Assembly: GCA_039545315.1 (NCBI GenBank)
Contig: BCIM01000004.1
Span: forward strand, 646,643-710,642
Direction of reading: 5' to 3'
DNA: 64,000 bases
Origin: Kondoa malvinella
Lineage: Eukaryota; Basidiomycota; Agaricostilbomycetes; Agaricostilbales; Kondoaceae
In this document: in pieces, positions 1 to 12,042 of the stretch
How positions within the stretch are numbered: the stretch's first letter is position 1
How the letters are laid out: each line of letters opens with the position of its first letter
Notes under the pieces: generated by a model
The model's database searches: none
Told to the model about the DNA's origin: nothing
The model's input: the letters and a program-made list of their open reading frames with translations, nothing else
Translations under genes and position numbers: made by a program

Positions 1-340
1 TCGATCATCTTGGTTCTGATCAGAGCTTCTTTCGCTGTACTTGAGATGCCTCCTAGGACAGCTTTCTACTCTTCTATAATCGCACTTGAAGACAGAGCGA
101 GGCATCTTGGCTATGTGCGTTCATTTATGAGAAAACTGGGATGTGACTGATGGATGACAGATCAACCTCGCTCGTACATTGACAGCTGCAGCTGGACCTT
201 TCGTCGATGGTTGGCTAGCGGCAAGAGGAGTGATATGGCTGGCATTCATCGTCAGCGGGGTGCTAAAGTTGATAGCTTACGACGGAGGCTTGGGTTTGTT
301 CTTTGCATTCAGGCAAAAGAAAGAGGGCGCTAGAGCGTGA
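1..340 (+). CDS. MFS transporter, C-terminal fragment (cut by window edge)
   Basis: Two exons are visible, 1-114 and 161-340, joined over a 46-base intron (GTGCGT donor, GACAG acceptor). The first exon reads RASFAVLEMPPRTAF, which resembles the late helix-loop of fungal MFS carriers of the sugar-transporter-like type (Arg, then Pro-Pro-Arg before a conserved 'ERA/DRA' turn). The second exon reads AGPFVDGWLA followed by one more hydrophobic helix and a short basic, cytosolic tail before TGA at 338-340. The family call rests on this pattern and hydrophobicity; the substrate cannot be told. The start lies outside the window. The neighbour on the right is convergent, with its stop about 130 bases away. 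Confidence 0.6.
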
Positions 341-470
341 AAATGTACCATAGAGATGTCTCATATGTGCCATAATGTATTGTAGCTCACTGCTTATGCT
401 CTGAATGCCCCCATTACACGTCAAACTGAACTCTTTCGGTTATGCGAGATATAGATACAAGGGAAACTTA

Positions 471-2922
471 TTAGTGTCTATGTGTTACATCTGGAGTAGA
501 CCAACTTCTAGATAGGTTACTATTGATGGGCGAACTGCCGAGTGATGACAGGTTGACGGAATGTCGGTGTGATGCAGAGTGCGATTGGAATGATTGGTTC
601 CGAGGCAAAGGTTGGGTATAATGATATGATGCGGCTGGTGATGTGGGTAGCCAGAGGAAGCTTTGATTGTTGTATTGGGGTTGAGCGCCTTGAAGGGGGA
701 GGACCACTTCAGTGAAGAAAGGTTGAACGGGAAGAGCGCTGTAACGGCGGGTATCCCCTTGTGAGCGCCTCTTGGTTGGATCCGAGATAGTCTGAAGTGT
801 TTTTGGACGGGACTGTGCAAGTTCGGGCAGATTAGACGTCGACCAGGAAGATGGCGGTGAAGTGAGCAGCTGAGACCGTCTCTTCTCCGTCGCGTCTGCT
901 GTTGCTGAAACCAGAGATCTTCGCCTGTCTCTGCCTCTCTGTTCGTGTATGGAAGATAACCCCTCTGGTATTGACGAAAATGCGAGAGAATTTCGCTTAG
1001 ACACAGATGTAGAGTCTGTGGGAGTGACAGGGGACTGAAGAAGCGCAGACCGCCTTCGATTCGCCTTCTCAGCTTGCATCTTTTCAAACTCCCGCTCGAT
1101 ATCCTCCTTTGGCCGTATCTGCGACGACGATACCTTCAGCCGAGGCAGACTTTGCGATCTGGTGTTTGGCGGTAAAGTGGTTGACAGTCGCTTCTGGTCT
1201 CGAGCTGTCGAATCGACCTTGACTTTCACTTTGACAGGCGAAGTACTGGTCTTGGGATTGATCAACCGAGCAAGAGGCAATTCATCATCTTCTTCGCTTC
1301 TGCTGACGATTCTCGCCAGTGGTGCAGCTGGAGTCGACTGCGCCCGGCGAGCAAGAGTCTGTGGTCGTCGAGCAGCTGGGGGACCTTCTGGAGAGTACTC
1401 TTGCGGACTGCTGGACAAATTATGGAGCCGAGATAGTCGATTCGACCGTCTCTTTTCCTGCATTCGCTTTGCCTGAGCCGCATGTTCGCGATGCAACGCT
1501 ATCTGCGATTGGATGACATGGGTATATTTGAAAGGCGCAGATCTTCCAGTCTCGATCGGTATGGCATCTGCTGTAGGTGTATATTCGACCATACGTTTCG
1601 CGAAAACTGGTCTTCCGATCCATAGGAGCAGGGGACTGCTCTTCAGTTCTGCTACTGATTTGCCTTGCAGTCCATTCGACATGAGCGCTTCGTTGTCGGT
1701 TGATGCAGGCGTATCGAATTCAAGCAGTGGTTTAGCTATAGGTGAAGTGAGGCGATCTGGTGCACTTGGTCGGCCTCGAGGCATAAAGAAAGCAATCTCC
1801 CTTTGCTGTGAGGCGGTAAGATTGGTTCCTGGCGCGAAGGGAGAGCCGAGCTTGCGCAGAAGGGCTTGCCGCTGTAGGGATATACCAAGCTTCTTTGGTA
1901 TTCTCCCTTCGACTAATTTTGCAGTTGATGATGGCATAGTGTCTATAGCGAAGGGCACAGCTGATTCTCTGATCTTGGCGCAGGTATGGTTATATAGAGC
2001 TCTTGATCCGCAAAGACTGCCAAGGATAGTCAGCAGTACTCCACGAAGCGTGGTGCTCGAACATACGGAGAAGGCGGGGGGGAAGAAGAGGTGATAGATG
2101 CTGTGGAGCTCGACATGCGCTTGCTCCTATCCTGCCATGACAATCTCTTGCTGTCCACAGTTGGCGGTATTTGCAATGTTGTCAAGGTGGGCTTGTTCTT
2201 GGTGACACGTTCTGCAACAGCCTTTGAACGTAGGACAGAGCATTTGGGAATAGTCACTGACTCTGAAAGTGTAAGACGTCCGATTCCGTCTCTCCCTCAG
2301 ACTCGCTTGATATTTCCCACACGCTCTTGTTCGCCTTCGTCTGGCCTTTCTCGTTCGTAGGGGAGGTCTTGCCGGGTTGTCTTTGAGCGATCGATGGCTC
2401 TCTGATCGGCAGTGCGGGCTCGAGTCGAGGTTCCTTTGATATAGCTTGTTGCGATTGCAATGCCCATGGTTCGTTCGGGTCCAGCGTGATCTGTGGCAAT
2501 AGCTCTAGGCGCTGGTATGGCGATTGCTGTAGCGAAGTGGCCGATACAAAAGAGGATGAGGACGAGCTAGAAGCAGACGTTGAAGGGGACAAGTCTGGAG
2601 TTGATGTATCGCTCAATGGAGGGCTTGGTGGTAAGAAACCGGTCTTGCTTCGGCCAAAGAAAGAACGACCGAAGCTGTTGTAACGCTGCCTGGGCTTTGC
2701 TTCTGGTTCTGTATCGCGCAAAGTAGCATTTGGCGGAGCTTGAACGAATTTCGATAGTTTCGAATTTGACAGCATCCGTTTCAATCTCCCTCCGCTTCTA
2801 GGTGAACCAGGCGGCATGAGACTAGGCTGCTCTGGTGATTCACCATCGTCCATTGGCGGGAAGGGCTTTTTCTTCAAAGAGGTCCAAGAGGTCCATTTCG
2901 TGTTGTTCTGACCCGAATTCAT
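471..2922 (-). CDS. Disordered Ser/Pro/Arg-rich protein of unknown function (783 aa)
   Basis: Three exons on the minus strand, 2922-2262, 2211-2067 and 2016-471, give an exact 2352-base frame (783 aa). Both introns are 50 bases: GTCAGT...TTGCAG and GTATGT...GGCAG with a CTGAC branch site. The protein is almost entirely low complexity. It has an acidic Ser-rich N-terminus, runs of serine near residues 115-125, many SP/TP sites and repeated basic 'KRRS' or 'RRS' motifs in the C-terminal half, which would suit kinase or 14-3-3 docking (inference). No folded domain, signal peptide or membrane segment was recognised. The stretch around LRKLGSPFAPGTNLTASQQR is the least repetitive and the best query for homologues. 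The start codon is followed by MNSGQNN and is preceded by a gap shared with the divergent P450 gene. Confidence 0.6.
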
Positions 2923-3856
2923 CTCGATATCTCTGGTATATTGGTATTACCTATGCATATGTGGGTATCTGGATTACTGAAGCATCGCTGTGATGAGGCA
3001 AAAGGATCCAAAAACAACCCGCACTGGCGATTTCGGGGCGAAAGGGTGCCTGGGCTGAAAGCAAATCGCTCAGCTTGGCACAGCACAGCACGCAGAGATA
3101 CGCGAGATTGAGCAGAGAGCAGTCGTGTACAGCAAAAAAGTAATCAAACAGGAAGAAGACGGATTCCGCGCGGATGGCGACGAGCGTAACGCCATGTCAT
3201 GCAAGGGTCCGAGCACAGCGACAAAAGGTCGCGTATCATGCAGGAAACGCTGCTGGTAGCACTGTGTCTGCAGGCAAGAAGGCAAGAAAGCCACAGCATG
3301 CTCGTTATGGCAAAGACCTTGCAGATTTCATCATACCCGAAGTCAGCGACAACAAGCTGTCCTGAACAGCAGGGCCGCAGGCACTACTCTGAACCTTTTG
3401 GCATCCTCACATTGGCTGCTACGCGCTCGCTTGGTTCATCCGCAGCGAAGGAACTTGCATCACATAAGCTGCCTTGGAGACTTTGACGACTCTTTCAGCA
3501 GCATGCACTGCTCACACTCTACGTCTGGCTGGAAGCTGTTTGGAACTCAATCATCTCTGCCACTTGGGCACAGCGAGCAATACAGTGTGGAAGTCGGATC
3601 GACTATCAACCATCAGCTTTGACTTCCTACTTGCCTTTGTTCGCAGATGACAGTGCACTACAGTACCGTTGATCTCTGCTCCTCTTTTCAAAGTATGTAA
3701 GTCTTGCTTTGACCCTTCTTCGATCACCTTCGCTCGGCGCCATAGCAATATATCAGCCAATCTCGCCCGTGACTGCGGCTGAAAGCCTCGTGCTCATGCT
3801 CAGTCACAAAATTCTACGCTGCTCTTCTCTCCTGCGACCGTGTCCTTACAAGCAAG
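2923..3856. promoter_or_regulatory. Divergent intergenic region
   Basis: This 934-base gap separates the start of the Ser-rich protein gene (minus) from the start of the P450 gene (plus), so it must hold both promoters. Several ORFs of 60-95 codons occur here on both strands but none shows a motif or usable splice signals. No clear TATA box or repeat was seen. Confidence 0.5.
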
Positions 3857-6122
3857 ATGTCTTTGGATCGCCTTGCTTCTGCCAATGCCGCGGCTAACAC
3901 AGCCGCTGTCTTGCTGCTATCGCTGTTCGGATACCTTATGTACGATTATTGCTTCAATATGCTCCGTCTACGTCGCAGTCTACCTCCTGGTAAGTTTCCA
4001 TTGATTGCATACAAGTCGAGATTGCTTAAGGTTGATCAGGTCCCTTCCCTCTGCCCGTAATCGGAAATCATCTCTTGTTACCTAAATCAAAACCTTGGTT
4101 CTTGTTCGAAAGCTTCAGCAAGACTTATGATAGTCCGATCGTTACTTTCTGGCTTGGCCGCACCCCGTACATAATCTGCAATGACGCTTGGACTGCCAGT
4201 GATCGTGAGTTGGCTTCTTCTGCACGTAGAGCCGCTGTCTAAATCAGCCTCTAGTGATGGACAAGAGAGCCGATATCTACTCATCAAGGCCTAAATTCAC
4301 CGGTAAGAAACGCTCGCCAATCCATTGGTTGCTCTAACTCGGAATGATAGGCATGGGAGACCTCATTCACGCTACCAACAGCAATCAAACGGTTCTCGAG
4401 TATGGTCCTCAATGGCGCTTGCATCGCAAATTGACTGTACGTAGTGTCACTGTTCTGATATCAAAGCAGGTTGAACCCTGTTGTAGCACAACGCCGTCGG
4501 TCAACAATCAATAGGCAAAGTTCGCGAAGTCCAAGCTGATGAAGCCAAGATCCTGCTTCGCGATCTGTTGGAAAAGCCCGAAGATTTCACAAAAGCCATT
4601 GAGCGTTATGCCTGCTCTATCGTGGCATTGATCGGATGGGGAATGAGGATCAATTCGGCCCAAGACTATCTCTGTCAGAAAGCTATCGAGTTCTTGGAAG
4701 TGGGTATTCGATCGATAAGAATGTCTGACGGGACTGACAGCTATGCAGTCTGCAAATCTCGTCATCCCTGGTTACCTATTCGAAACTATACCGGCGCTTA
4801 CATATCTTCCCAAATGGCTGTTCGCTACGCCTCATCAGATCAGAACTGGCGCCGCGATGGGCCTGGACTATTTCTACCGCCTGGGAGCTGAAGGTGTAGC
4901 TAGTCCAACTCCCAACTTTGCAAAAACCCTTCTGGCAGAACAGGAACAGCTGTGAGTGCCTTCTACCCGATTGTTGATATGTTCTAAACAGTATCTCGCA
5001 TAGTGGGTTATCAAACACAGAGATCGCTCAGCTTACCGGTGTTCTCGTTGGAGGCGGTGTCGATACTACATCTACCGCCTTGTTATCGTTCATGTTGGCC
5101 ATGTGCACACATCCGGAAGTTCAAGCCAAAGCACAAGCGGAATTGGACGAAGTCGTCGGTCAACATAGATGCGTAAGCCAGCCCGCACCAATACAAACAT
5201 TGCCTGATCCTCTGATCAGCCTGAATACGAAGATCTGAAGAACTTGCCTTATGTCTCAGCTTGTGTAAAGGAGACTCTTCGCTGGAGGACGGTAGCGGCA
5301 CTCGGTGGTATCCGTCAGTAGAGCACTATCTCGAGACTGTATTTAAGCTGATTTTACAATGCTACAGCTCATTCGCCGATTCGCGACGATATCTACAACG
5401 GCTATCTCATACCAAAGGGTGCTTGGGTAGTGGGCAACAGCTTCGCCATCCATGTAACCATCATTCTACAGGTACCGCTATCTACCTGATGACGTCTTCT
5501 AGCGCAATGCCAGGGAATATCCGGATCCGAATCTTTTTAAGCCTGAGCGCTTCTTGGAAGGAAATCAGCAACCGTTCCCTAACGGCACAGGCACCAGGTA
5601 AGCGAAGTCCTATGAAGTGCTTTAGGCTCTTAATGATCGGGATGCAGTGCTTTCGGTGTAAGTCTACGGTGTCGAGCTCGCTAGTCAGAATGCTGATGCG
5701 TGCTTAGTGGGGTCGTCGAGCCTGCTCAGGACAAGCTTTGGCGATACAAAGTCTGAACAGTAGCATCCCTGCAATTCTTTGGGCTTTCAAAGTCGAGCCA
5801 GGCCTTGGCCTTGATGCTACAGTGAGTTCAATGTGTCGTTTGCTTGACTTCTCTTATTCCAGCCACAGGGCGATGTCCTGACCCTCGACAATGATCCAGC
5901 GACCGCATACACCGACACAGTCAATAATAGGTTAGTCGGTCATCTGAATGTTCGATCTGGCTGACTTGTCGTTGCAGACCGATATCGTTCAGTGCACGCT
6001 TCACTCCTCGTTCCGACTTGGTTCAGCAGACTCTACTGCACGAGGCAAGCATTGCTCGAGAAGCACTGAAGATTTACGACCGCGAGAGCAAAACTAGATA
6101 CGACACCAGCATCAAGGCTTAA
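3857..6122 (+). CDS. Cytochrome P450 monooxygenase
   Basis: Microsomal haem-thiolate monooxygenase; it would use NADPH-P450 reductase and molecular oxygen on an unknown substrate. Fourteen exons (3857-3989, 4040-4204, 4255-4302, 4351-4436, 4487-4699, 4749-4951, 5004-5172, 5220-5307, 5368-5453, 5503-5597, 5648-5657, 5708-5821, 5863-5930, 5978-6122) sum to 1623 bases, 540 aa, with every phase closing. Visible landmarks in order: an N-terminal membrane anchor (residues about 12-30), the proline hinge LPPGPFPLP, the I-helix GGGVDTT, the K-helix ExxR (KETLRWR), the PERF motif (KPERF) and the haem loop FGWGRRACSG with its cysteine ligand. The haem loop is split by introns and includes a 10-base exon. 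The family resembles the broad OrdA-like group of fungal P450s (recall, not searched). The gene is convergent with the DUF6534-like gene downstream. Confidence 0.92.
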
Positions 6123-6351
6123 GCATTGCTCTTTCAAAAAGGTAGACATCACCAATAAACATGCAATTATATCGCTCTACCCGCACACTTGTCTGTTGTC
6201 TGTTAGACTATTAGCCGACAAGCGACGAACCCGCTACACCAGAACGAGTGGATTGCATAGTATGACTATATACTTCTTTCGCATAGCGATTGTCCTGCGC
6301 ATACCCGAAACCCTTGTCCGACGTGCACCTCACGATCTTCACCAACGCAGA

Positions 6352-8185
6352 CTAAGCTTGCGAGTGAACACTTTTGGACTTCTCGTCAATATCATCAAGC
6401 TCCATCTCGTATGTGTGTCCGGCGCCAGCGGAAGGCTCCAAGTCGATATGCATCGAACGTTGAGTTTGCACAACGATGCCGCTTGCCTGCAGGGACAGCC
6501 TGGTCAGTGCGAGCACGAGTGAGCAGGAGATCGACGTACTTGGTTCTTCTTCGTGAATCGGCTGCTAGTGCCAGACGCGGCATGAGAAGATTCGGCGATG
6601 ATTCTTCGAGTCTGTTGTCGAGCCGAGAGCCCTGTAGACATGTAGTTCAACAATGTTCACGCTGTCCAGAGTCTGTTCACTAACAGAAGAAGAATGTGAT
6701 TACACTATTGGGCAAGGATCAGTATGGCCAAGTGATGTCCGGCGAGGCAGAAAACTGACTAGAACTATTCATCACAAGAGTCAACCTTCGAACAGAGATC
6801 AGCAATTGAAATGGCAACTCACTTGAGGTGTTGACGAGGTCAGAACAAAGTGGGCTGAATGCGTGCGGCTTTCAGTCTACGACCAAAAAGGAGGGAGTAG
6901 TGCGAATCTACCTTGCTGATCATAGAGATCTGTTTTGAGAAAGTCAGTTCATGCTCAATCGACAGAAATGAACTCACAGAGTGAAAGAGCCACGGCCGTG
7001 AAGACTGCTAGAAATCAGCCAGCATCTGAACAGTCGTGCGAAAGCTGACGTGTGCAGAAAAGATTCGTCTCAAGGGCGACAAGGCCTGCAAAGCCTGTTT
7101 AGCTGATACCTCGAACTGGACAGCCTCGTCCACTTACCAATTCGCTTCAGTATCTTGGAAGATGTGACAGAAACGCCATTCTTCTGAGAGCGCCAGAGAC
7201 CCAGAAGCATGGTTCCCGTACTAACAGTACGACAGATTCTTTTAGATTGAGACAAATAAGAGACATAGCGAGCGACATACATGAAGCAATCGCTGACGAA
7301 GGGGCCTGTCATCAAAAGTACTCAGAACGAGTAACATCATGATCGCCGCGCAGACAAATGAAAGTCAAACCGCCAGTCCATCCGACCTGAAAGCGCGTAT
7401 CATTAGTACAGTAGATCATTCGCTTAAGCTGACTTACGAAGTTGGTCAGGTCCGGGTACTTAGGGCGGATGACCATCTGGGAAGCGAACCAAAATTGTAC
7501 GACGAAGGGCATAATGACGAAGGGTGCGAGGAAAAGGATGATCCATAGATTGTTGTTCCAGATAACCTAAGGGTTCGTCAGAAGGGTTTGATAACAGGTA
7601 GTGTGAGCTCACATAGGCTCTCCAGGTGTAGAAAGATAGTGCAACAGCGTATACGAATGCGGTCATGAAGACAGCAGTCTGCACACCCGCACTGGCAAAG
7701 GTTTGCGCCCCAGCGTCGCCCTATATCAATGTGTAAATGATAGCTGGATAGCTGACTCTTAGAAGTACATACAAAGTTGGAAGCGTATTTGTCGACTTCA
7801 TGGTGCTCAGTAAAGATGCTGAACAACGGAAAGACGGCTCACTCGTGTCATAATTGTATCCAATGTTGATCGCAAGAGAAATTACCATAAGGATGGGGAT
7901 CAGTATTTTGTACAGGCGTTCGGGCTACGCCAATATCAGACAGAAGCTTGGTATGGCAAGGACCAGCGTTACCCTTGTTAACGAGAGATGAGAAATTCCC
8001 TGGCTGCTGAATCTCAGCGGGATACGACAAGCATTGCAGGAGGACACACCCAATCGCTATGCCGCAACAGGTCGTTCCTTTCAGCAAGCATAAGTTATCG
8101 CACATCGAGACAGTGGAAGGCAAATACCGAGAATGCTATTTGTGAGCTGCAGCACATAGAAGGTATTGTTGGACGAGATTGGCAT
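6352..8185 (-). CDS. Multi-pass membrane protein, DUF6534-like
   Basis: A minus-strand gene of about ten short exons. Reading from ATG at 8185, successive exons encode hydrophobic helices. They include one containing PERLYKILIPILMVISLAIN, one with FASAGVQTAVFMTAFVYAVA ending in YTWRAY, one with NNNLWIILFLAPFVIMPF, and then SDCFITGTMLLGLWRS and VFTAVALSLYLYDQQA. The '(V/I)SD..ITG....LWRS' helix with a following Lys-rich loop, and the 'N..L.T..FT.....LY' helix, are the usual signature of DUF6534 proteins, a basidiomycete-enriched seven-helix family of unknown function. The C-terminal tail is hydrophilic and ends at TAG 6354-6352. The splice junction near 7830 (after the GYNYD helix) could not be resolved in frame, so a small error or frameshift may lie there. 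Start and end are therefore more certain than the internal model. Confidence 0.6.
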
Positions 8186-9185
8186 TTTGGTCGGTCGGAG
8201 AAGAGGGGGAGGAGAAGGGTGAGAGATCAAGCAGTGAAGTAGAAAACGAAGATCGATCAAGTGACCCGTGCGACAGACTAGGCGTCAGACGAAGCAAGAA
8301 GAAGTAGGTACTGTAGCCAATCCTTTGTCAGATCAAGATAGATTGCGTTGCGGCTGAGACGATGCAACTACCTCGCGAGCAACTGCTGGAACTCGATACC
8401 ATCATGACCTGCTCATATAGCAGAAGGAGATATGCGCAGTAGAGGCGAAAGCACAGCAAACGCTTGGACTTTGGCGTTGCGGCTTATACAATAAAGGGTC
8501 CAAATTTGGAATGTACGTGTGTAAGTGCCTCAAGCTCGTGGACATCATGCGAGCGAGCGCAACCGCACAACTGTACTGTACTTCGGAGTTCAGCTGCAGA
8601 GAGACGTTAAGTTGTTGTACACCAGCACACAAGCAAAGAGCGTGGCAGATGACTATGGGAACGAGCGGACGTGAAAAGATACACGACAAATACGCAAGAA
8701 CAAGAGTATGTAACGCGAGCACAGCGCAGCCCAACGTAAAAGACCAGAACAGTCCTCGAGCTTAGCTTCACCAGGCATTCGTCGACGAGCGGCCACACGG
8801 CAGCAGTTCTGTTGGCGATAATGGCTTTGGCCTCGCCGGCAAGGTATCGTACGCGACACCTCAACAACGGAGGCAGACTCACGCGATCATGGCTAGCAAC
8901 TTAGAAGCAAAATTTCTCTCAAACAACACTACGAAAGTCTGTGTGAATGCTAGGCTGCATTCCTGTCGGATTGTCTGCAGAACTCCCAGCCTTTAGGCAA
9001 TGCGCAGTGCTGTCCAATGATTTAACTTTGATCGGCTTTGCAGAATGCTGCTCTTGCACATCACACTCAAAGCAGTCATGGTCCGGACTCTTCCAAGGTG
9101 CTGGACTGTCCTTTCCGGATGGCCAGTTCACCGCACGCAAACAGCATGTTCTCGAGCGACACGAGAAGAATCTCCATCGCAAAGT
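8186..9185. other. Intergenic region up to the left arm of the inverted repeat
   Basis: About 1 kb upstream of the DUF6534-like gene and outside the inverted repeat. ORFs of 80-110 codons occur on both strands, but they lack consistent splice signals or recognised domains. One plus-strand ORF (8947-9216) ends with an RHEKNLH stretch that looks like the second half of a C2H2 finger, without the cysteine half. Confidence 0.4.
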
Positions 9186-9324
9186 ACACGGTGAAGCAGG
9201 CAAAGCCTGCAATTAAGGCAATACTGTGCAGACTAGTAGCTTATCCACACGCGACCCTTGCAATCAGATTCTTCCGCTTCAAGCATATGCTGCACCGTAT
9301 CACCGCCCATACGATTGCCCATTC

Positions 9325-9530
9325 ATGACTTTCAAAGCGAGCTCCAGTCGTTCGCTGGAGCTAGCCTGAGCGGTTCGTCGATGATTGAGTTCTGTATAAC
9401 AACGCTTGCTCATGCCACGCGCAAATTCGAAGCCAGCTCGCCTCGTCCGTTGGATGCTAGCCGACCGATTCGTCAATGATTGGGTCTGTCCAACATCGCT
9501 TGCTCCTGTCATGCGGAAATATGATATCTT
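9325..9530 (+). repeat. Degenerate tandem duplication inside the left arm
   Basis: Two successive units of about 100 bases share the pattern GCTAGCC, then TTCGTC(G/A)ATGATTG, then a segment containing CGCTTGCTC, then CATGC or CACGC and CAAAT/GAAAT. The right arm has only one unit. This accounts for most of the roughly 105-base length difference between the two arms. Confidence 0.65.
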
Positions 9531-10600
9531 TGGCCAATGTTGCCTCGAAGCAAAGGTAATCGAGCATTGGCTTCACGCTAGCTAGTGTAGCTAGTGTCCA
9601 TATCGATATCTGGGCGCTGTTGATGCGCTGTAAGATGAGAGGCCAGGGGATGGCAGGGAGTTCATAGCTTGCTGAGAGCGCTTGATAGCTCTACAGAGCT
9701 TGATCCGCCTGGAAGTAGCTTGTGGCAGACGAGGCGTATTTGAGCTGTTCGTGTTACATGTACAGAGCAAGGATTGTGACTTTGAAGTCGCAGCAGATCA
9801 TCAAGTCGTGCTGGCGTCGGCAGATTGGATCTGTTCTTCATATCGCAGCAGATTTCGCTTGCTGAGGATACGCAGAGTCCTTTCCTGTGCCATGTATAAG
9901 CTTGATACCGATGACGAGCTCAAGGCTTACACGTTCAGACTCGGACATCTCCTGCCAGTTTGATATCCTCGACAGCGTCCCGTCTGAATTGCGCACCAGC
10001 GGCCCTAGTCGGTCACTGCAGACGACGTGAGCTAGAGTACAGCGAGACAGCTGATGCCCGCGTACTATAGAGAGACCTTTCCTCCGTCAACCTGGACTTT
10101 TGTCGCATCGTCTGTAGAGCCTTGAGCGCTGTTGCCGTATTCAAGCAGATTCTTCTGCTCTGTGCTCTCGCTGGTGGACATATCGTCTGTACTCGTGGCA
10201 ATGGCCTGTCGGGGTGCAAATTGCAAGAGGCATCTTTTACAATCGCCATTGCACTCGTGCGAAAAAGCTGGCTATGACCGTGCAACCAGCGTACAGCTGC
10301 CATGCTGGACTCCGGGCTTCCTCGCCTTACAAACATTCAATCTTCTCGCTACTTACGCTTGTTCCTCCCACGCCGAATGCGACCAAACGAGGCGAGCAGG
10401 GCGGTCACTGGTTGCCTCGAGCGTTGCCCTGCCTATACACGATGTGCCTTCACTCGAGACTTCTGGCCCTTGATGAATTTCCGCGAAAGGCATTATCTGT
10501 TCGATCATGACGCCAAGATGACCTGATAAGTGGGGTCACCTATTTCGGGTCGTACGAGGTCGCAAGGCTCCGCACTGTGCCAGTAGTGGCCTCATCTGTC

Positions 10601-10609
10601 CTATAAGAG
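10601..10609 (+). promoter_or_regulatory. TATA-like box of the left ferritin-like gene
   Basis: CTATAAGAG lies 74 bases before the ATG at 10683, followed by a pyrimidine-rich leader. It is the only TATA-like element near this start, and it is conserved in the right arm at 38459-38467. Confidence 0.45.
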
Positions 10610-10682
10610 CTCAATATTGGTCTCTTCCTCTTCTCCTCCCAAACTANTTTTCAGTCAACTCACTAACTTCAACTATATCAAC

Positions 10683-11810
10683 ATGAAAGCTTCATTCGTC
10701 GCACTCGCTCTTAGCGCCCTCTCAGCTGTCTCTGCTGCCCCTCTCAATGCTCGCAACAACGGCGGAGGCAAGAAGAGTGGTGGTGACATGTCAGACATCG
10801 ATGTCACTAGTGAGTCTTGATCAGCATCTTCTCTATCATTGATGCTGACTTCTTCTTCAGTCCTACAATACGCCTTGACCCTCGAACATTTGGAGAACAC
10901 CTTCTACTCTCAGGCCCTCTCCCAATACGACGAGAATGCCTTCACCTCTGCTGGCTTCGACTCATCTGTCCGCTCGCGCATCCAGACCATCAGCAGCGAT
11001 GAAGAGACTCACGTTAGCTTCCGTAAGCCCATTTTATCCATTGATTGTTTCACAAGTCTGACTCTGCCTGTGCAGTATCCACCGCTCTGCAAGCTGCTGG
11101 TGTTGAGCCAACGCAAGCATGCACCTACGACTTTGGCTACACTGATGTCGCTTCATTCCTCGCTACCGCTTCCATCCTCGAGGGTGTCGGTGTGTCTGCC
11201 TACCTCGGAGCCGCTGCCAAGATCACCAGCGACGACTATTTGACCGCTGCTGCATCCAGTCAGTCCCTGTATGACCTGCTTTACGGCTTGCACTAATTCC
11301 GATTTGCAGTCCTCTCTGTTGAGGCCCGTCACAGCTCATACATCCGCAACACCGTCGGACAGAGCCCCTTCCCATCTCCTTTCGACATCCCTCTCGGCTT
11401 CAACCAAGTCTACTCCCTCGCTTCCCTCTTCATCACCTCATGCCCAGAATCGAACCCAGCTCTACCAGTCATGGCCTTCCCCGGTCTCACTGCTACCGTT
11501 CAAGGCGACTCTGTTCCAGGCGGCATGGTCAAGCTTGTCCCCACTGACGCCAAGACCCTCCAGGGCACTGGCGAGCTCTATGCTGCCTTTGTCGGTTACC
11601 CAACAACCGCCTACGGAGCATACAACAAGGAGACTATGGTGAGTTGCTTCTTTGCATTCCTTTCTCGTTATCTGACTTTTCCATCTCTAGACCGTCACCA
11701 TCCCTGAAGGCGCATCAGGTCAGACTTACGTCGTCCTCACTTCATCAAAGGACATGGTCACCGATGACAACACTGTTGCTGGTGTCGGTATCCTCAACGT
11801 CAGCGCTTAA
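10683..11810 (+). CDS. Ferritin-like (Rds1-type) secreted protein, left copy
   Basis: Five exons (10683-10809, 10861-11022, 11076-11258, 11310-11638, 11691-11810) give 921 bases, 306 aa, all in phase, with introns of 51-53 bases. An N-terminal signal peptide (hydrophobic core to residue about 19, ending SAVSAAP) is followed by a Gly/Lys linker. A four-helix ferritin-like domain of the PF13668 type comes next: helices carry LEHLE, DEETH, LEGVG and VEARH, supplying the Glu and Glu-x2-His residues expected of a di-iron or remnant di-iron bundle. The C-terminal third is beta-rich and ends in TVTIPEG...ILNVSA. The family includes yeast-like Rds1 'stress response' proteins of cell wall or extracellular location; the biochemical role is not established. 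The right arm holds an almost identical copy, and the two differ only at silent or intronic sites in the stretches compared. Confidence 0.85.
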
Positions 11811-12042
11811 GCGGTGAACGGACAATCATGTAGCATATGTATATACAGCAATGTTCGCATTTCGCAAAATCGTAATCTTGTTTTACAAGTCTCTGTTGTC
11901 TGCGCGTTTACTTCGGTTGTCAGGCGACAATCATCTGTTCCAACTTGCGAAAAGACTGTAGTTGTCTGCTCTTCATTCGCTCATCCGATAGCCAGCTGCA
12001 GCTGCAACACTTCCTCCCAGCTGTCACAAAGCCCGATCAAAC

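Noticed and set aside
8947..9216. A C2H2 zinc-finger-like stretch (RKQHVLERHEKNLH) ending at the repeat border
   Set aside because: The cysteine half of the finger is missing, the opposite strand has an equally long ORF, and no splice sites give a full finger. It is likely chance or a very old remnant.
9600..10010. Small ORFs in the outer part of both arms (93 codons plus strand on the left, 76 codons plus strand on the right)
   Set aside because: They run in opposite relative directions, and each is broken by stops or a two-base indel in the other arm. Conservation does not support a protein.
11271..11642. 123-codon ORF overlapping the ferritin-like gene in another frame
   Set aside because: It is a shadow of exon 4, where codon bias keeps a second frame open; it includes intron sequence.
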